Origin: Bog-950 sp964615305
GTDB taxonomy: Bacteria; Bacteroidota; Bacteroidia; Chitinophagales; LD1
Direction: 5' to 3'
Length of the DNA: 64,000 nucleotides
Assembly (NCBI GenBank): GCA_964615305.1
Contig: CAZTNA010000002.1
Span: 310,001 to 374,000, forward strand
Shown: piece after piece, positions 36,518-44,093 of the stretch
Numbering within the stretch: the first letter of the stretch is position 1
How the letters are laid out: every line of letters starts with the position of its first letter
Made by a program: the position numbers and the translations under genes
Notes under the pieces: model-generated
What the model was told of the DNA's origin: nothing
Databases searched by the model: none
The model's input: only the letters and a program-made list of their open reading frames with translations

Positions 36518-36648
36518 AAGAATCTGGAATATTCCGGAAAAATGAGAGCAAATGCAGAGAATTCCGGAGTTTTAGAGAGTAGCAGTGGTTATTCCAAAAT
36601 GTTCCGAAGAAATCGAGAATATTTTCAATTAATTTGGAATATTCCAAA
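36495..36648. repeat. Cluster of GGAATATTCC palindromes
   Basis: GGAATATTCC occurs at 36526-36535 and inside the perfect 16-bp palindrome TTTGGAATATTCCAAA at 36633-36648. A near copy, GGAATATTCT, is at 36495-36504. Half sites (ATTCC, GAATTCCGG) fill the space between. The cluster lies between the integrase stop and the next minus-strand gene start, so it may be an operator array for an island regulator. Confidence 0.5.
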
Positions 36649-36689
36649 CTAAAGAGGATTTCTACCCAAAATTTGGCTGATTTCATATC

Positions 36690-37913
36690 TTAACCAACAA
36701 GCAGTTTCGCAAACTTTTTACGAGTTCCATCATCGAAACTTCCCAAATAACTTTCGGTCGTCATTACATTGGAATGGCCAAGACTTTCCGAGATAAATTC
36801 AATCGGAGCTCCACCGCGCTTCAAGATTGTCGCAAACGAATGTCTTGCAACGTAGGTTGTAACCGGAACACTTATTTTCAACTTCCCCTTAACTCGTTTC
36901 ATCGTTTTGTTGATGTTCTGAACAGTTTGAGCAACAATTTTCATTTCTTGCTCTGGCGTTATGTTTTCCGTTAGAATCGGAAATACAAAATTTCCAGGCT
37001 CGTTTGGATTTCCCCATTTGGAAATAATCTTCTTTGCTTCAGGTAAAAGAGCAATTACAATCGGCTTTTGATTTCCCCTCGTAGAATTTTCGGTTTTTGC
37101 CCGTGTAACAATTATGGAATCGTTATGAATGTTCTTGAATTTTAAGCGCGCCATATCTTTTATATTGATGCCGTTACAGTAGTAGGTAAACATCCAATAA
37201 TCCTTATATCGTGAGTCAGACAAATTGCGCAAATCCACTTTATAGTTTTGAATTTTCCGAATCTCTTGTTTGGTCAGCGCTTTTTTAATATTAGCTCCTT
37301 TCGGGATGATGTATTTGTTCTTACCAAAAGGATATTTCTCTCTGTCATACAATCCTTTTGCAATTGCTACGTTTAAAATTGAGCGGAGACACCGGAGATA
37401 AAAACCAACGGTTGTTTTGCTATTTTTTTTGTCAAGCATCCAATGCTCATATTCTGAAAGAAAGCGTGAATCAATTTTTGAAAGAGCAATTTCTTTATCA
37501 CCGGAAAATAGTTTTAGAGATTTTATTGCGGACTGATAACTGATTGCGGTTTTCAATCTTCGTTGAGATAAAAGTTTGTCGATATAATCATTGAACAATT
37601 CGGTTAAAATATTTCCCGTGTAATTTTTTCGCAAAAATTTATTTTCAAAATCTTGAAAAGAGAAGTTTTCTAAACTGTCAATAATAGACGTCGCTTTTTC
37701 TTCAATTCGCCCTAATTCGATTTTCAAATCCTTTAAATCTCCACGCGGTTTGTTACCAATCACCTTTTGGAAATCTTCCTCCGTAATTGATTTCCCTAAC
37801 GAATAATATTTTTGTTTGCGCAGATAAGTAACTCTTAGTTTTATGGGATATGTCCTATCGACCTTTGGAGTTCTTGTTTCTAAAACAATTGAGGTGCTAA
37901 TATTTGGCTTCAC
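36690..37913 (-). CDS. Tyrosine recombinase/integrase (intact)
   Basis: 407 residues; start is GTG at 37913. The N-terminal arm-binding domain is 'VDRTYPIKLRVTYLRKQKYYSLGKSITEEDFQKV', followed by a SAM-like core-binding domain ('SYQSAIKSLKLFSGDKEIALSKIDSRFLSEYEHWML') and the catalytic domain. Catalytic boxes: YVARHSFAT (RxxR/HxxR position has Tyr, Arg kept), SLGHSNVMTTESYL (His, nucleophile Tyr). Box I 'YCNGINIKDMARL' lacks the usual Arg, as in many Bacteroidota element integrases. It reads away from attR, and the TTTAGCATACAA tandem repeat sits 14 bases upstream of its start. As the only intact recombinase here, it is the best candidate for moving the island. Confidence 0.9.
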   Translation of the reverse strand: MKPNISTSIVLETRTPKVDRTYPIKLRVTYLRKQKYYSLGKSITEEDFQKVIGNKPRGDLKDLKIELGRIEEKATSIIDSLENFSFQDFENKFLRKNYTGNILTELFNDYIDKLLSQRRLKTAISYQSAIKSLKLFSGDKEIALSKIDSRFLSEYEHWMLDKKNSKTTVGFYLRCLRSILNVAIAKGLYDREKYPFGKNKYIIPKGANIKKALTKQEIRKIQNYKVDLRNLSDSRYKDYWMFTYYCNGINIKDMARLKFKNIHNDSIIVTRAKTENSTRGNQKPIVIALLPEAKKIISKWGNPNEPGNFVFPILTENITPEQEMKIVAQTVQNINKTMKRVKGKLKISVPVTTYVARHSFATILKRGGAPIEFISESLGHSNVMTTESYLGSFDDGTRKKFAKLLVG

Positions 37914-37927
37914 AAAGCAAAGATAAA

Positions 37928-37951
37928 TTTAGCATACAATTTAGCATACAA
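37928..37951 (+). repeat. Right arm-type repeat, 2 x TTTAGCATACAA
   Basis: Two abutting copies of TTTAGCATACAA (37928-37939, 37940-37951), identical in sequence and orientation to the pair at 8614-8637. They lie between the integrase start and attR, where they could act both as recombinase arm sites and in integrase autoregulation (inference). Confidence 0.6.
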
Positions 37952-38061
37952 AATTGATTATTTGAGCGTAATTTTGAGTAATCTTTTTTCATCATCAGCA
38001 TATAAATATCTGATTGTCAGTAAATATAAATAGAATTGATAACATCCGATAAAATAGCTTC

Positions 38062-38110
38062 TCTGACTACGGATCAGAAGGTTAGGGGGTTCGACTCCCT
38101 TCGGGTGCAC
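38062..38110 (+). repeat. attR: displaced 3' half of tRNA-Arg
   Basis: A copy of the tRNA-Arg segment 8521-8568 with one extra G (GGGGG for GGGG). It lacks the acceptor 5' strand and D-arm, so it is not a tRNA gene. It marks the right boundary of the island. Confidence 0.88.
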
Positions 38111-38114
38111 ATAG

Positions 38115-38146
38115 AAGCTATCTCTGTTTTGAGGTAGCTTTTTTGT
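38115..38146 (+). terminator. Original tRNA-Arg terminator, now beyond attR
   Basis: AAGCTATCTC (38115-38124) pairs with GAGGTAGCTT (38131-38140), with one G-U pair, and a TTTTTT run follows. It sits 5 bases after the tRNA 3'-end copy, as expected for the terminator of tRNA-Arg before the island split it off. Confidence 0.7.
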
Positions 38147-38366
38147 TTTGCAAACTCATCATGCATGCTATACATGTTTTTCTTTTAGCATTACAAGTTC
38201 AGTTCTACTCAGTACAATAAGAAGAGGAATATGATTTTGAAGTATTCAACTATATGTTTTCCGCATCAACAAAACTGTGTTGATATTCAAATGCAAAACA
38301 ACTTCCATGCTGCTTTCGCAATTGCCGTATTCTTTTATGTTTGCACCGCTTTTTTGAAAAAACACC
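38147..38366. other. Intergenic leader of the ATP synthase operon
   Basis: No gene is seen. TATGTTTG at 38336-38343 fits the Bacteroidota -7 element TAnnTTTG and would give a leader of about 15-20 bases before atpB. No matching TTTG element at the right distance is evident. Confidence 0.35.
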
Positions 38367-39452
38367 ATGCACAATACGAATAAATCACTATTTCTCTCGC
38401 TTTTAGCACTACTTTTTGTTTCAGCTTATTCACCTGCCACAGCTCAGGAATCTACCCCACACCACAGTACAGAAACAAGTGCAAAGTTTGACGTAGGTAA
38501 AATGATTACAGATCATATTAGTGATGCTCACGACTGGCATATTTTAGATTGGGGTGGGCACGCTGTTTCGCTTCCGTTACCGGTTATTCTATACACCGAC
38601 AAAGGATTCGACTTCTTTTTATCAAGTAAGTTTGAGCATGGTCATGCTACTGTTGCAGGTAATTACAATTATCAACTTAAAAACCAACACATAGTAGCGG
38701 TAACTGAGCAAGGCGAAGTGGATGAAGTGGCTACTGATACAATTTATGACCTTTCAATTACAAAAAACGTAGCCACTTTATTCTTTAGCACTTTTTGCTT
38801 GTTGTGGATTTTTACTTCTGTAGCAGGTGTTTATAAGAAAAATCCAAACAAAGCGCCAACAGGTCTTCAGTCCTTTTTAGAGCCGCTTATATTATTTATT
38901 CGCGATGATGTAGCCAAGCCAAGTATAGGCCCTAAATACGAAAAATTTGTGCCGTATTTATTGAGCGTTTTCTTCCTTATTTTGTTCAACAATTTGTTGG
39001 GTTTAGTGCCTGTAGTACCGGGTGGCGCTAACCTCTCGGGCAATATTGCGTTTACCATGGTTTTGGCTTTGGCCACTTTCATCATTACATCTTTAAATGG
39101 TACCAAGCACTACTGGCATCACATTTTCGCCATGCCCGGTGTGCCTAAACCTGTTCTTTTAATTCTTACCCCAATCGAAATTTTAGGTGTTTTTCTTCGC
39201 CCGTTTGTATTAATGATACGATTGTTCGCTAACATGACGGCTGGACATATAATTGCACTTTCGTTTTTTGCCATGATTTTCATATTTGGCGAAATGCATG
39301 CCGGTGCCGGCTTTGCAGTAAGTGTGGTATCAATAGCATTTGCAGTTTTTATGGGTTGCTTAGAGGTATTGGTTGCGTTTCTGCAAGCATATGTGTTTAC
39401 CTTGTTAAGTGCTATGTATTTTGGAAGTGCTGTAGAAGAAGGTCACCATTAA
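38367..39452 (+). CDS. atpB: F-type ATP synthase subunit a
   Basis: 361 residues, the membrane half-channel subunit of F0. It is longer than the E. coli protein because of an N-terminal signal-like segment (MHNTNKSLFLSLLALLFVSAYSPATAQ) and a ~100-residue periplasmic-side domain, as is usual in Bacteroidota. The essential Arg lies in 'VLMIRLFANMTAGHIIAL', and 'FVPYLLSVFFLILFNNLLGLVP' is the family signature. First gene of atpBEFH. Confidence 0.96.
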   Translation: MHNTNKSLFLSLLALLFVSAYSPATAQESTPHHSTETSAKFDVGKMITDHISDAHDWHILDWGGHAVSLPLPVILYTDKGFDFFLSSKFEHGHATVAGNYNYQLKNQHIVAVTEQGEVDEVATDTIYDLSITKNVATLFFSTFCLLWIFTSVAGVYKKNPNKAPTGLQSFLEPLILFIRDDVAKPSIGPKYEKFVPYLLSVFFLILFNNLLGLVPVVPGGANLSGNIAFTMVLALATFIITSLNGTKHYWHHIFAMPGVPKPVLLILTPIEILGVFLRPFVLMIRLFANMTAGHIIALSFFAMIFIFGEMHAGAGFAVSVVSIAFAVFMGCLEVLVAFLQAYVFTLLSAMYFGSAVEEGHH

Positions 39453-39493
39453 AAATATTATAAACTCTATTTTTTCATTTAAAACCAAACAAC

Positions 39494-39745
39494 ATGCTTA
39501 ACACAGTATTATTAGCAGAAGGTCTCGGAATCGGGTATGGTATTGCTGCATTTGGTGCAGGGATTGCCGCTCTTGGAGCCGGTGTTGGTATCGGACAAAT
39601 CGGAAAAGGCGCTCTCGAAGCAATAGCTCGTCAGCCCGAAGCTGTCAATGACATCCGTTCTAACATGATTTTGACAGCCGCCCTTGTAGAAGGAGCCGCT
39701 TTCTTCGCTATGGTGGTCGGTCTCCTTGTAGTATTCAAGGCGTAA
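39494..39745 (+). CDS. atpE: F-type ATP synthase subunit c
   Basis: 83 residues: two membrane helices joined by the polar loop 'ARQPE'. The ion-carrying Glu is in 'AALVEGAAFFAMVVGLLV' (about residue 65). The residues after it (GAA) lack the Ser/Thr of Na+-type rings, so H+ coupling is likelier. It forms the rotor ring of F0. Located 41 bases after atpB. Confidence 0.96.
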   Translation: MLNTVLLAEGLGIGYGIAAFGAGIAALGAGVGIGQIGKGALEAIARQPEAVNDIRSNMILTAALVEGAAFFAMVVGLLVVFKA

Positions 39746-39757
39746 CCACATTCAACT

Positions 39758-39797
39758 TCGGGCAGCAAAAGCGGTTGGCTGCGCTGCCCGATTTTTT
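39758..39797 (+). terminator. Hairpin with T-run between atpE and atpF
   Basis: CGGGCAGC (39759-39766) pairs with GCTGCCCG (39783-39790), followed by ATTTTTT. It looks like a partial terminator or processing/stability hairpin just after atpE, which would raise c-subunit yield relative to downstream genes (inference). Confidence 0.65.
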
Positions 39798-39841
39798 AAT
39801 GTATTGGTAAATTGATTTTTAAATCTGAATTTGTATAAAAC

Positions 39842-40336
39842 ATGGAATTAGTAAAACCCGCGATTGGACTTATTTTTTGGATGTGCGTATCTTTCAGCAT
39901 ACTGGTATTTATACTTACCAAGTTTGCCTGGAAGCCTATCTTAAATATGATTAAAGAACGCGAACAAACTATTGAAAACTCATTAAACGAAGCCAATAAA
40001 GCCCGTGCTGAAATGAGCACTTTGGTAGCCAAAAATGAAGAGTTGCTTAATCTTGCTAAAGAAGAACGCAATGCAATACTGCACGAAGCTAAAGAAGCTG
40101 CAGAGAAGATTAAGGCCGATTTGCTAGTAAAAGCACAGGCAGAAGCAGAAGCTAAGATTCAAGCCGCTTTCCGCGAAATTGAAATACAAAAGAAAGCAGC
40201 CATTGTTGAAGTAAAAAACAGTGTGGGCTTAATGGCTCTTGATATAGCTGAAAAAGTTATCCGCAAAGAACTTAAAAACAACAACGAACAAGTTGAGTTT
40301 GTAAATAAACTTGCCAAAGAATCGAACCTTAACTAA
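39842..40336 (+). CDS. atpF: F-type ATP synthase subunit b
   Basis: 164 residues. One N-terminal membrane helix ('PAIGLIFWMCVSFSILVFILTKFAWKPI') leads to a long, charged coiled coil ('IKEREQTIENSLNEANKARAEMSTLVAKNEELL...'), the peripheral stalk. It ends with 'SVGLMALDIAEKVIRKEL', the usual b-subunit tail. The stop is just before the atpH start (one base gap). Confidence 0.95.
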   Translation: MELVKPAIGLIFWMCVSFSILVFILTKFAWKPILNMIKEREQTIENSLNEANKARAEMSTLVAKNEELLNLAKEERNAILHEAKEAAEKIKADLLVKAQAEAEAKIQAAFREIEIQKKAAIVEVKNSVGLMALDIAEKVIRKELKNNNEQVEFVNKLAKESNLN

Positions 40337-40337
40337 C

Positions 40338-40901
40338 ATGAGCTCACACCGAATAGCCTGGCGTTATGCCAAATCACTTATTCAACTGGCACAAGAAAAG
40401 GGCCAGCTTGACGAAGTGTTTAATGACATGAGAAATATTGACAGCACTTTTGAAAACAGCCGTGATTTAAAACTGATGTTCAAAAGCCCTATCATTAATT
40501 ACGACAAGAAACTGAGCATTGTGAAAAGCTTATTTGAGGGCAAAGTAAATGAATTAGTTTACAGGTTTCTTACACTCATGATTACAAAGGGGCGCGAAGC
40601 GCATTTTCATGAAATGGTTAATTCTTTTATTGAACAATACAATTCTTTAAAAAACATTACCAAAGTAAAAATAACATCAGCTGTAAAATTAGACGCAGGA
40701 CTGGTGCAAAGCATGATTGCCAACTTAAAGAAGAAGGAAAATCTTCAACAAGTAGAGTTGTATGAAGAACTAAACCCTGAAATGATTGGAGGCTTTATAC
40801 TTCAATATGGCGATAAAATGATTGATAGTAGCATAAGCCGAAATCTCAACTCACTACGCAATATCATTGATGATGATAGTTATATTAAACGGTATAGCTA
40901 G
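40338..40901 (+). CDS. atpH: F-type ATP synthase subunit delta
   Basis: About 187 residues from ATG 40338 (MSSHRIAWRYAKSLIQLAQEKGQ); a longer frame from 40311 overlaps atpF and is unlikely. It has the N-terminal helical bundle 'RYAKSLIQLA' and the C-terminal signature 'LNPEMIGGFILQYGDKMIDSSISRNLNSLRNII'. It ties the peripheral stalk to the alpha3beta3 head. The expected atpA and atpG do not follow; a terminator does. Confidence 0.94.
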   Translation: MSSHRIAWRYAKSLIQLAQEKGQLDEVFNDMRNIDSTFENSRDLKLMFKSPIINYDKKLSIVKSLFEGKVNELVYRFLTLMITKGREAHFHEMVNSFIEQYNSLKNITKVKITSAVKLDAGLVQSMIANLKKKENLQQVELYEELNPEMIGGFILQYGDKMIDSSISRNLNSLRNIIDDDSYIKRYS

Positions 40902-40923
40902 TTGTAAAGTTAACTCACGATTT

Positions 40924-40957
40924 AAAAAGCCGGTTGCAAACACAATCGGCTTTTTTA
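40924..40957 (+). terminator. Terminator after atpH
   Basis: AAAAGCCGGTTG and CAATCGGCTTTT form a long stem with a CAAACA-type loop (G-U tolerated), ending in TTTTTT. It lies 23 bases after the atpH stop, so the atp operon ends here. Confidence 0.8.
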
Positions 40958-41022
40958 TTGCCGAACACCAGGTTAATTAATTTCTAATTGCAATTCTTGT
41001 ATGTTACACTACTTTCGGTATC

Positions 41023-41700
41023 ATGCGCATATTAGTAATTGAAGACGAAAAGAAAACAGCTGATACTTTGCGTAAAGGGTTAGAGCAAAGTGGCTTTCCA
41101 ACTGATGTATGCTACAATGCCAAGGATGCTATTGAAAAAGTTCAAAAATCAGCTTATAGTTTGATTATATCTGATATACTGATGCCCGGGATAAGTGGGT
41201 TGGAGTGTTGCCAGAAAATTCGAGAAAAGGACAAACAAGTTCCCATACTACTTCTTACAGCTTTGAACTCAAAAACCAACGTGCTTAATGGGTTTGATGC
41301 AGGAGCAGATGATTACCTTACTAAACCCTTTGATTTTCGAGAACTTTTGGCTCGTGTAAAAGCTTTACATAAGAGAGTTGCAAACACAACTAATGATACA
41401 GAACTTTTACAGTTTGCAGACATTACTCTAAATGTAAAAAGTAGAGAGGTGATGCGTGGTGGAATAAAAATTGACCTTTCTGCAAAAGAATTTAAGCTGC
41501 TTGAGTACTTTTTACGCAGTCCTGAAACGCTTTTTTCGCGAGGGCAATTAGCACGCGATATCTGGAATATTGACTTCCATACTGGGACAAACATTGTAGA
41601 AGTATATATCAATTATCTGCGCAGTAAAATTGATAAGCCATTTAATAAGCGGTTAATTCACAATATGCATGGAATGGGCTACATAATGAAATGTGAATAG
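41023..41700 (+). CDS. OmpR-family response regulator
   Basis: 225 residues. The receiver domain has the acidic pocket (EDE, 7-9), phospho-acceptor Asp51 ('SLIISDILMPGISG') and Lys101 ('DDYLTKPFDF'). The C-terminal winged helix (about 130-225) carries 'LSAKEFKLLEYFLRSPETLFSRGQLARDIWNIDFHTGTNIVEVYINYLRSKID'. This is the PhoB/CusR type. It is followed 3 bases later by its kinase. The signal is unknown; the pair resembles heavy-metal sensors in layout and lies just outside the copper island. Confidence 0.9.
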   Translation: MRILVIEDEKKTADTLRKGLEQSGFPTDVCYNAKDAIEKVQKSAYSLIISDILMPGISGLECCQKIREKDKQVPILLLTALNSKTNVLNGFDAGADDYLTKPFDFRELLARVKALHKRVANTTNDTELLQFADITLNVKSREVMRGGIKIDLSAKEFKLLEYFLRSPETLFSRGQLARDIWNIDFHTGTNIVEVYINYLRSKIDKPFNKRLIHNMHGMGYIMKCE

Positions 41701-41703
41701 CAA

Positions 41704-43071
41704 ATGAAGATTCGCACCCGGTTAACCATTTCTTTTACTTTATTGGTAATTACGTTAGTTGTTGTTCGATCTACCATTACATTCTACTCTATACGCAACT
41801 ATAATCGGGCAGAATTTACAAAGCACCTCCGCGAGCGGGCAACTACAACAGCAGAACTTTTACTATCAGTGCGTGTTATAGATTCGGCACATTTAAAAGC
41901 TATTGACCGTGCACATTACGATGTAATGAGCAGCCAAAATATTACAGTTTACGATTCGGCAAACAATGAACTGTACACAAATAACGATACAGTTTTTTAT
42001 AACACATCACCAACTTTGTTTAACGCTATAAGGCTGCAGAAAACAATTACATACGAAGAGGGCGAGCATCAGATTATTGCATTTTGTTTTCCGGACAGCA
42101 ACTGTAAATATATTGTAATAGCAGGTGCAGTTAACTACGAAGGAGCAGCTCTTCTAAGCCAATTGAATGTTACTCATTTTTATACCCTCATAGTGTCAAT
42201 TCTCACAACACTATTGATGGGTTGGTTTTTTGTTGGTCGGTTACTCCATCCCATATCGTCAATAGTTAATAAGGTCAAGACACTTTCTCCGGTTGAACGT
42301 TCAGAAAGACTACCACAACTTACAGAGAAAGATGAGATTGCGGGGTTAGTAGATACGTTTAATCAACTACTCAACCGACTGGAAGACTCTTTTAGTTTGC
42401 AGCAAAACTTTGTAGCCAACGTCTCACACGAAATTAACAATCCGTTAACTAAGATAAAATCACAATTAGAGGTCAGCCTCTTAAAACAAGAAACCAGTGA
42501 AGACTATAGGTTGGTAATGGAAAGTGTACTTGAAGATGTGAATGAGCTAACCAAACTAATTCAGGATTTATTAAATTTTTCACGCATGCCCACAGAGACA
42601 TTTATCGCGCCTTCACCTACCCGTATTGATGAGCTATTATTTGATATTCGAGAGATGGTGATTAGTTACAATAACACTTACAAGGTGAATATTTCATTCA
42701 AAGAGGCTCCAACTGGCAGCGAACAGTTAATATGCTATTGCAATAAACCGCTTCTACAAACCGCTTTAAAAAACATTATTGAAAATGCCTGTAAATTTGC
42801 ACATAACAATACTGCAGAAGTGCAAATTAGCGGAACTCCTTCAGTAATAAGTGTTACAATTTCTGATAACGGACCAGGTATCAACTCACGAGAAATGCCA
42901 TTTATTTTTGAACCATTTTACAGATCATCTTCAACAAAAGAAGTGAAGGGTTTTGGCATTGGACTTGCACTGGCTTATAGAATTTTGAAGGCGCACTCTT
43001 TTCCATTAGAGGTTACATCAGAAGCTGGAAAGGGAACAACATTTACTGTTAATTTTCTAACTAAGTTCTAA
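41704..43071 (+). CDS. Sensor histidine kinase with HAMP domain
   Basis: 455 residues: TM1 (about 8-28), a ~125-residue periplasmic sensor region, TM2 (about 158-180), and HAMP ('LLHPISSIVNKVKTLSPVERSERLPQLTEKDEIAGLVDTFNQLLNRLE'). The HisKA site His242 is in 'NVSHEINNPLTKIKS', and the ATPase has the N box 'IIENACKFAHNN' and G boxes 'ISDNGPGI' and 'GFGIGLALAYRIL'. 'SHEINNPL' is a less common H-box wording than 'SHELRTPL' but keeps key residues. Partner of the regulator just upstream. Confidence 0.9.
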   Translation: MKIRTRLTISFTLLVITLVVVRSTITFYSIRNYNRAEFTKHLRERATTTAELLLSVRVIDSAHLKAIDRAHYDVMSSQNITVYDSANNELYTNNDTVFYNTSPTLFNAIRLQKTITYEEGEHQIIAFCFPDSNCKYIVIAGAVNYEGAALLSQLNVTHFYTLIVSILTTLLMGWFFVGRLLHPISSIVNKVKTLSPVERSERLPQLTEKDEIAGLVDTFNQLLNRLEDSFSLQQNFVANVSHEINNPLTKIKSQLEVSLLKQETSEDYRLVMESVLEDVNELTKLIQDLLNFSRMPTETFIAPSPTRIDELLFDIREMVISYNNTYKVNISFKEAPTGSEQLICYCNKPLLQTALKNIIENACKFAHNNTAEVQISGTPSVISVTISDNGPGINSREMPFIFEPFYRSSSTKEVKGFGIGLALAYRILKAHSFPLEVTSEAGKGTTFTVNFLTKF

Positions 43072-43128
43072 TACTTATTTCAGTATAGTGTTCTTATTAT
43101 TGTGTTAACCATTTTAGGTTATAGGGGC

Positions 43129-43178
43129 GGGCTCTTGCTTTAGAAGGTTTTACCTTTTATCTGCAAGAGCCCAATTTT
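43129..43178. terminator. Bidirectional terminator between convergent genes
   Basis: GGGCTCTTGC (43129-43138) and GCAAGAGCCC (43163-43172) form a perfect 10-bp stem; inside, AAGG/CCTT can pair as well. AATTTTATT follows on the plus strand. It serves the histidine kinase gene and perhaps the convergent SUMF1 gene. Confidence 0.75.
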
Positions 43179-44001
43179 ATTCTAAAACAAAAATCGGCCT
43201 AAAACCCACAACTGGCGAAGGCACCTGTACCTCTGAGTAACTTTCAGAAGAAGTAATTTTTACTTTATCTGCCACCGAATTCCAACTTCCACCTTTGGTG
43301 AAATCTTTGTCTGCTATTAACTCAGATACGTTACCGCTCATATTATATATACCAAAAGCGTTTGGCATATACGACACTACAGTTGCAGCTACATTTCGCC
43401 TTGTCTCACCTTTACTGCTTTGGCTAATGTTTCCATCAAATTTGTAATTACACATTTTTTCTCCCATATACTTACCGCGCTTTGTGTATGTAATCGAATT
43501 ACCCTCCCAAGGATAAATACTTAGTCCATTTCCACCTCGTGCTGCTAACATCCACTGCTTTTCAGTAGGCAATAAGAACTTAATTTTCTGTTTAGCTTTA
43601 CGGTTGTACTTGTCTGTTAACCATTTGCAGTAGAGTTCCGCACCAAGTTTGGTTATGTTTACCACCGGGAAATCATTGTAATCTTTATGCTGAAAATAGT
43701 AATTTGCGAAAGCTGGGTTACTGTCAGAAAAACCAAAGTAGTGCCACTTACTACTGTCAACAATTGCTTGCTTTAATTCATCCGCTTTATTGTTTTCCAG
43801 CAAATCAGTCATGAATTCGCGGTATTGCTTATTTGATATTTCTGTAGATGATATATAAAAACTGTTTAGTTTTTCTCCATCCATATTTCCTGGAGCAACT
43901 AACACGTAGCCATCGGTTAAATTTTTTTTCATTGAAACAAAAGTTTGGCCGTAAGTATTTATGGTGTAAAGAATGGCTAAGAGAAAGAGTTTGTACTTCA
44001 T
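43177..44001 (-). CDS. Secreted SUMF1/formylglycine-enzyme-like protein
   Basis: 274 residues with a signal peptide (MKYKLFLLAILYTINTYGQ). The SUMF1 fold is shown by 'FYISSTEISNKQYREFM', 'FPVVNITKLGAELYCKWLTDKYN', 'FLLPTEKQWMLAARGGNGLSIYPWEGN', 'NAFGIYNMSGNVSELIADKDFTKGGSWN' and a closing 'VGFRPIFV'. The copper-binding cysteine pair of true formylglycine-generating enzymes is not evident. In Bacteroidota this fold also occurs in the gliding proteins GldK and GldJ; the short length and lack of a lipobox argue against those. Role unknown. Confidence 0.75.
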   Translation of the reverse strand: MKYKLFLLAILYTINTYGQTFVSMKKNLTDGYVLVAPGNMDGEKLNSFYISSTEISNKQYREFMTDLLENNKADELKQAIVDSSKWHYFGFSDSNPAFANYYFQHKDYNDFPVVNITKLGAELYCKWLTDKYNRKAKQKIKFLLPTEKQWMLAARGGNGLSIYPWEGNSITYTKRGKYMGEKMCNYKFDGNISQSSKGETRRNVAATVVSYMPNAFGIYNMSGNVSELIADKDFTKGGSWNSVADKVKITSSESYSEVQVPSPVVGFRPIFVLE

Positions 44002-44093
44002 GATTAAATGTAAGAAATAGTGTGTTTTTTAACGTTGTTAGCAGCGATATGATATTCGCACAATTTTTTTTCTTCGAATAAAAAATACAGAAC

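Larger units (their letters stand above)
8521..38110. mobile_element. Integrated genomic island in tRNA-Arg carrying copper resistance
   Basis: The ends are a 48-base direct repeat of the 3' part of tRNA-Arg (8521-8568) and its copy at 38062-38110, which has one extra G in the T-arm. Both ends hold the tandem 12-mer TTTAGCATACAA (8614-8637 and 37928-37951) and a tyrosine recombinase gene facing inward. Between them lie metal efflux, secreted oxidase, nuclease-like and small unknown genes. No relaxase, coupling protein or T4SS gene is recognisable, so it is better called an integrative island than an ICE. The chromosomal terminator of tRNA-Arg appears displaced to 38115-38146, beyond the right end. 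Confidence 0.88.

Noticed and set aside
36426..36686. 86-codon minus-strand ORF between integrase and the 36517 gene
   Set aside because: It spans the palindrome cluster, overlaps the next gene in another frame and has AT-driven, low-complexity composition.
38062..38110. A second tRNA-Arg gene
   Set aside because: Only the anticodon-arm-to-3'-end part is present, with an extra G in the T-arm; there is no acceptor 5' strand or D-arm. It is attR.
8521..38110. Calling the island an ICE
   Set aside because: No relaxase, coupling protein, VirB-like or Tra genes can be recognised; only integrase, HTH and small membrane genes of mobile-element type are seen.
43177..44001. Gliding protein GldK/GldJ
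   Set aside because: Shares the SUMF1 fold but is short, lacks a lipoprotein signal and is not beside gldLMN.
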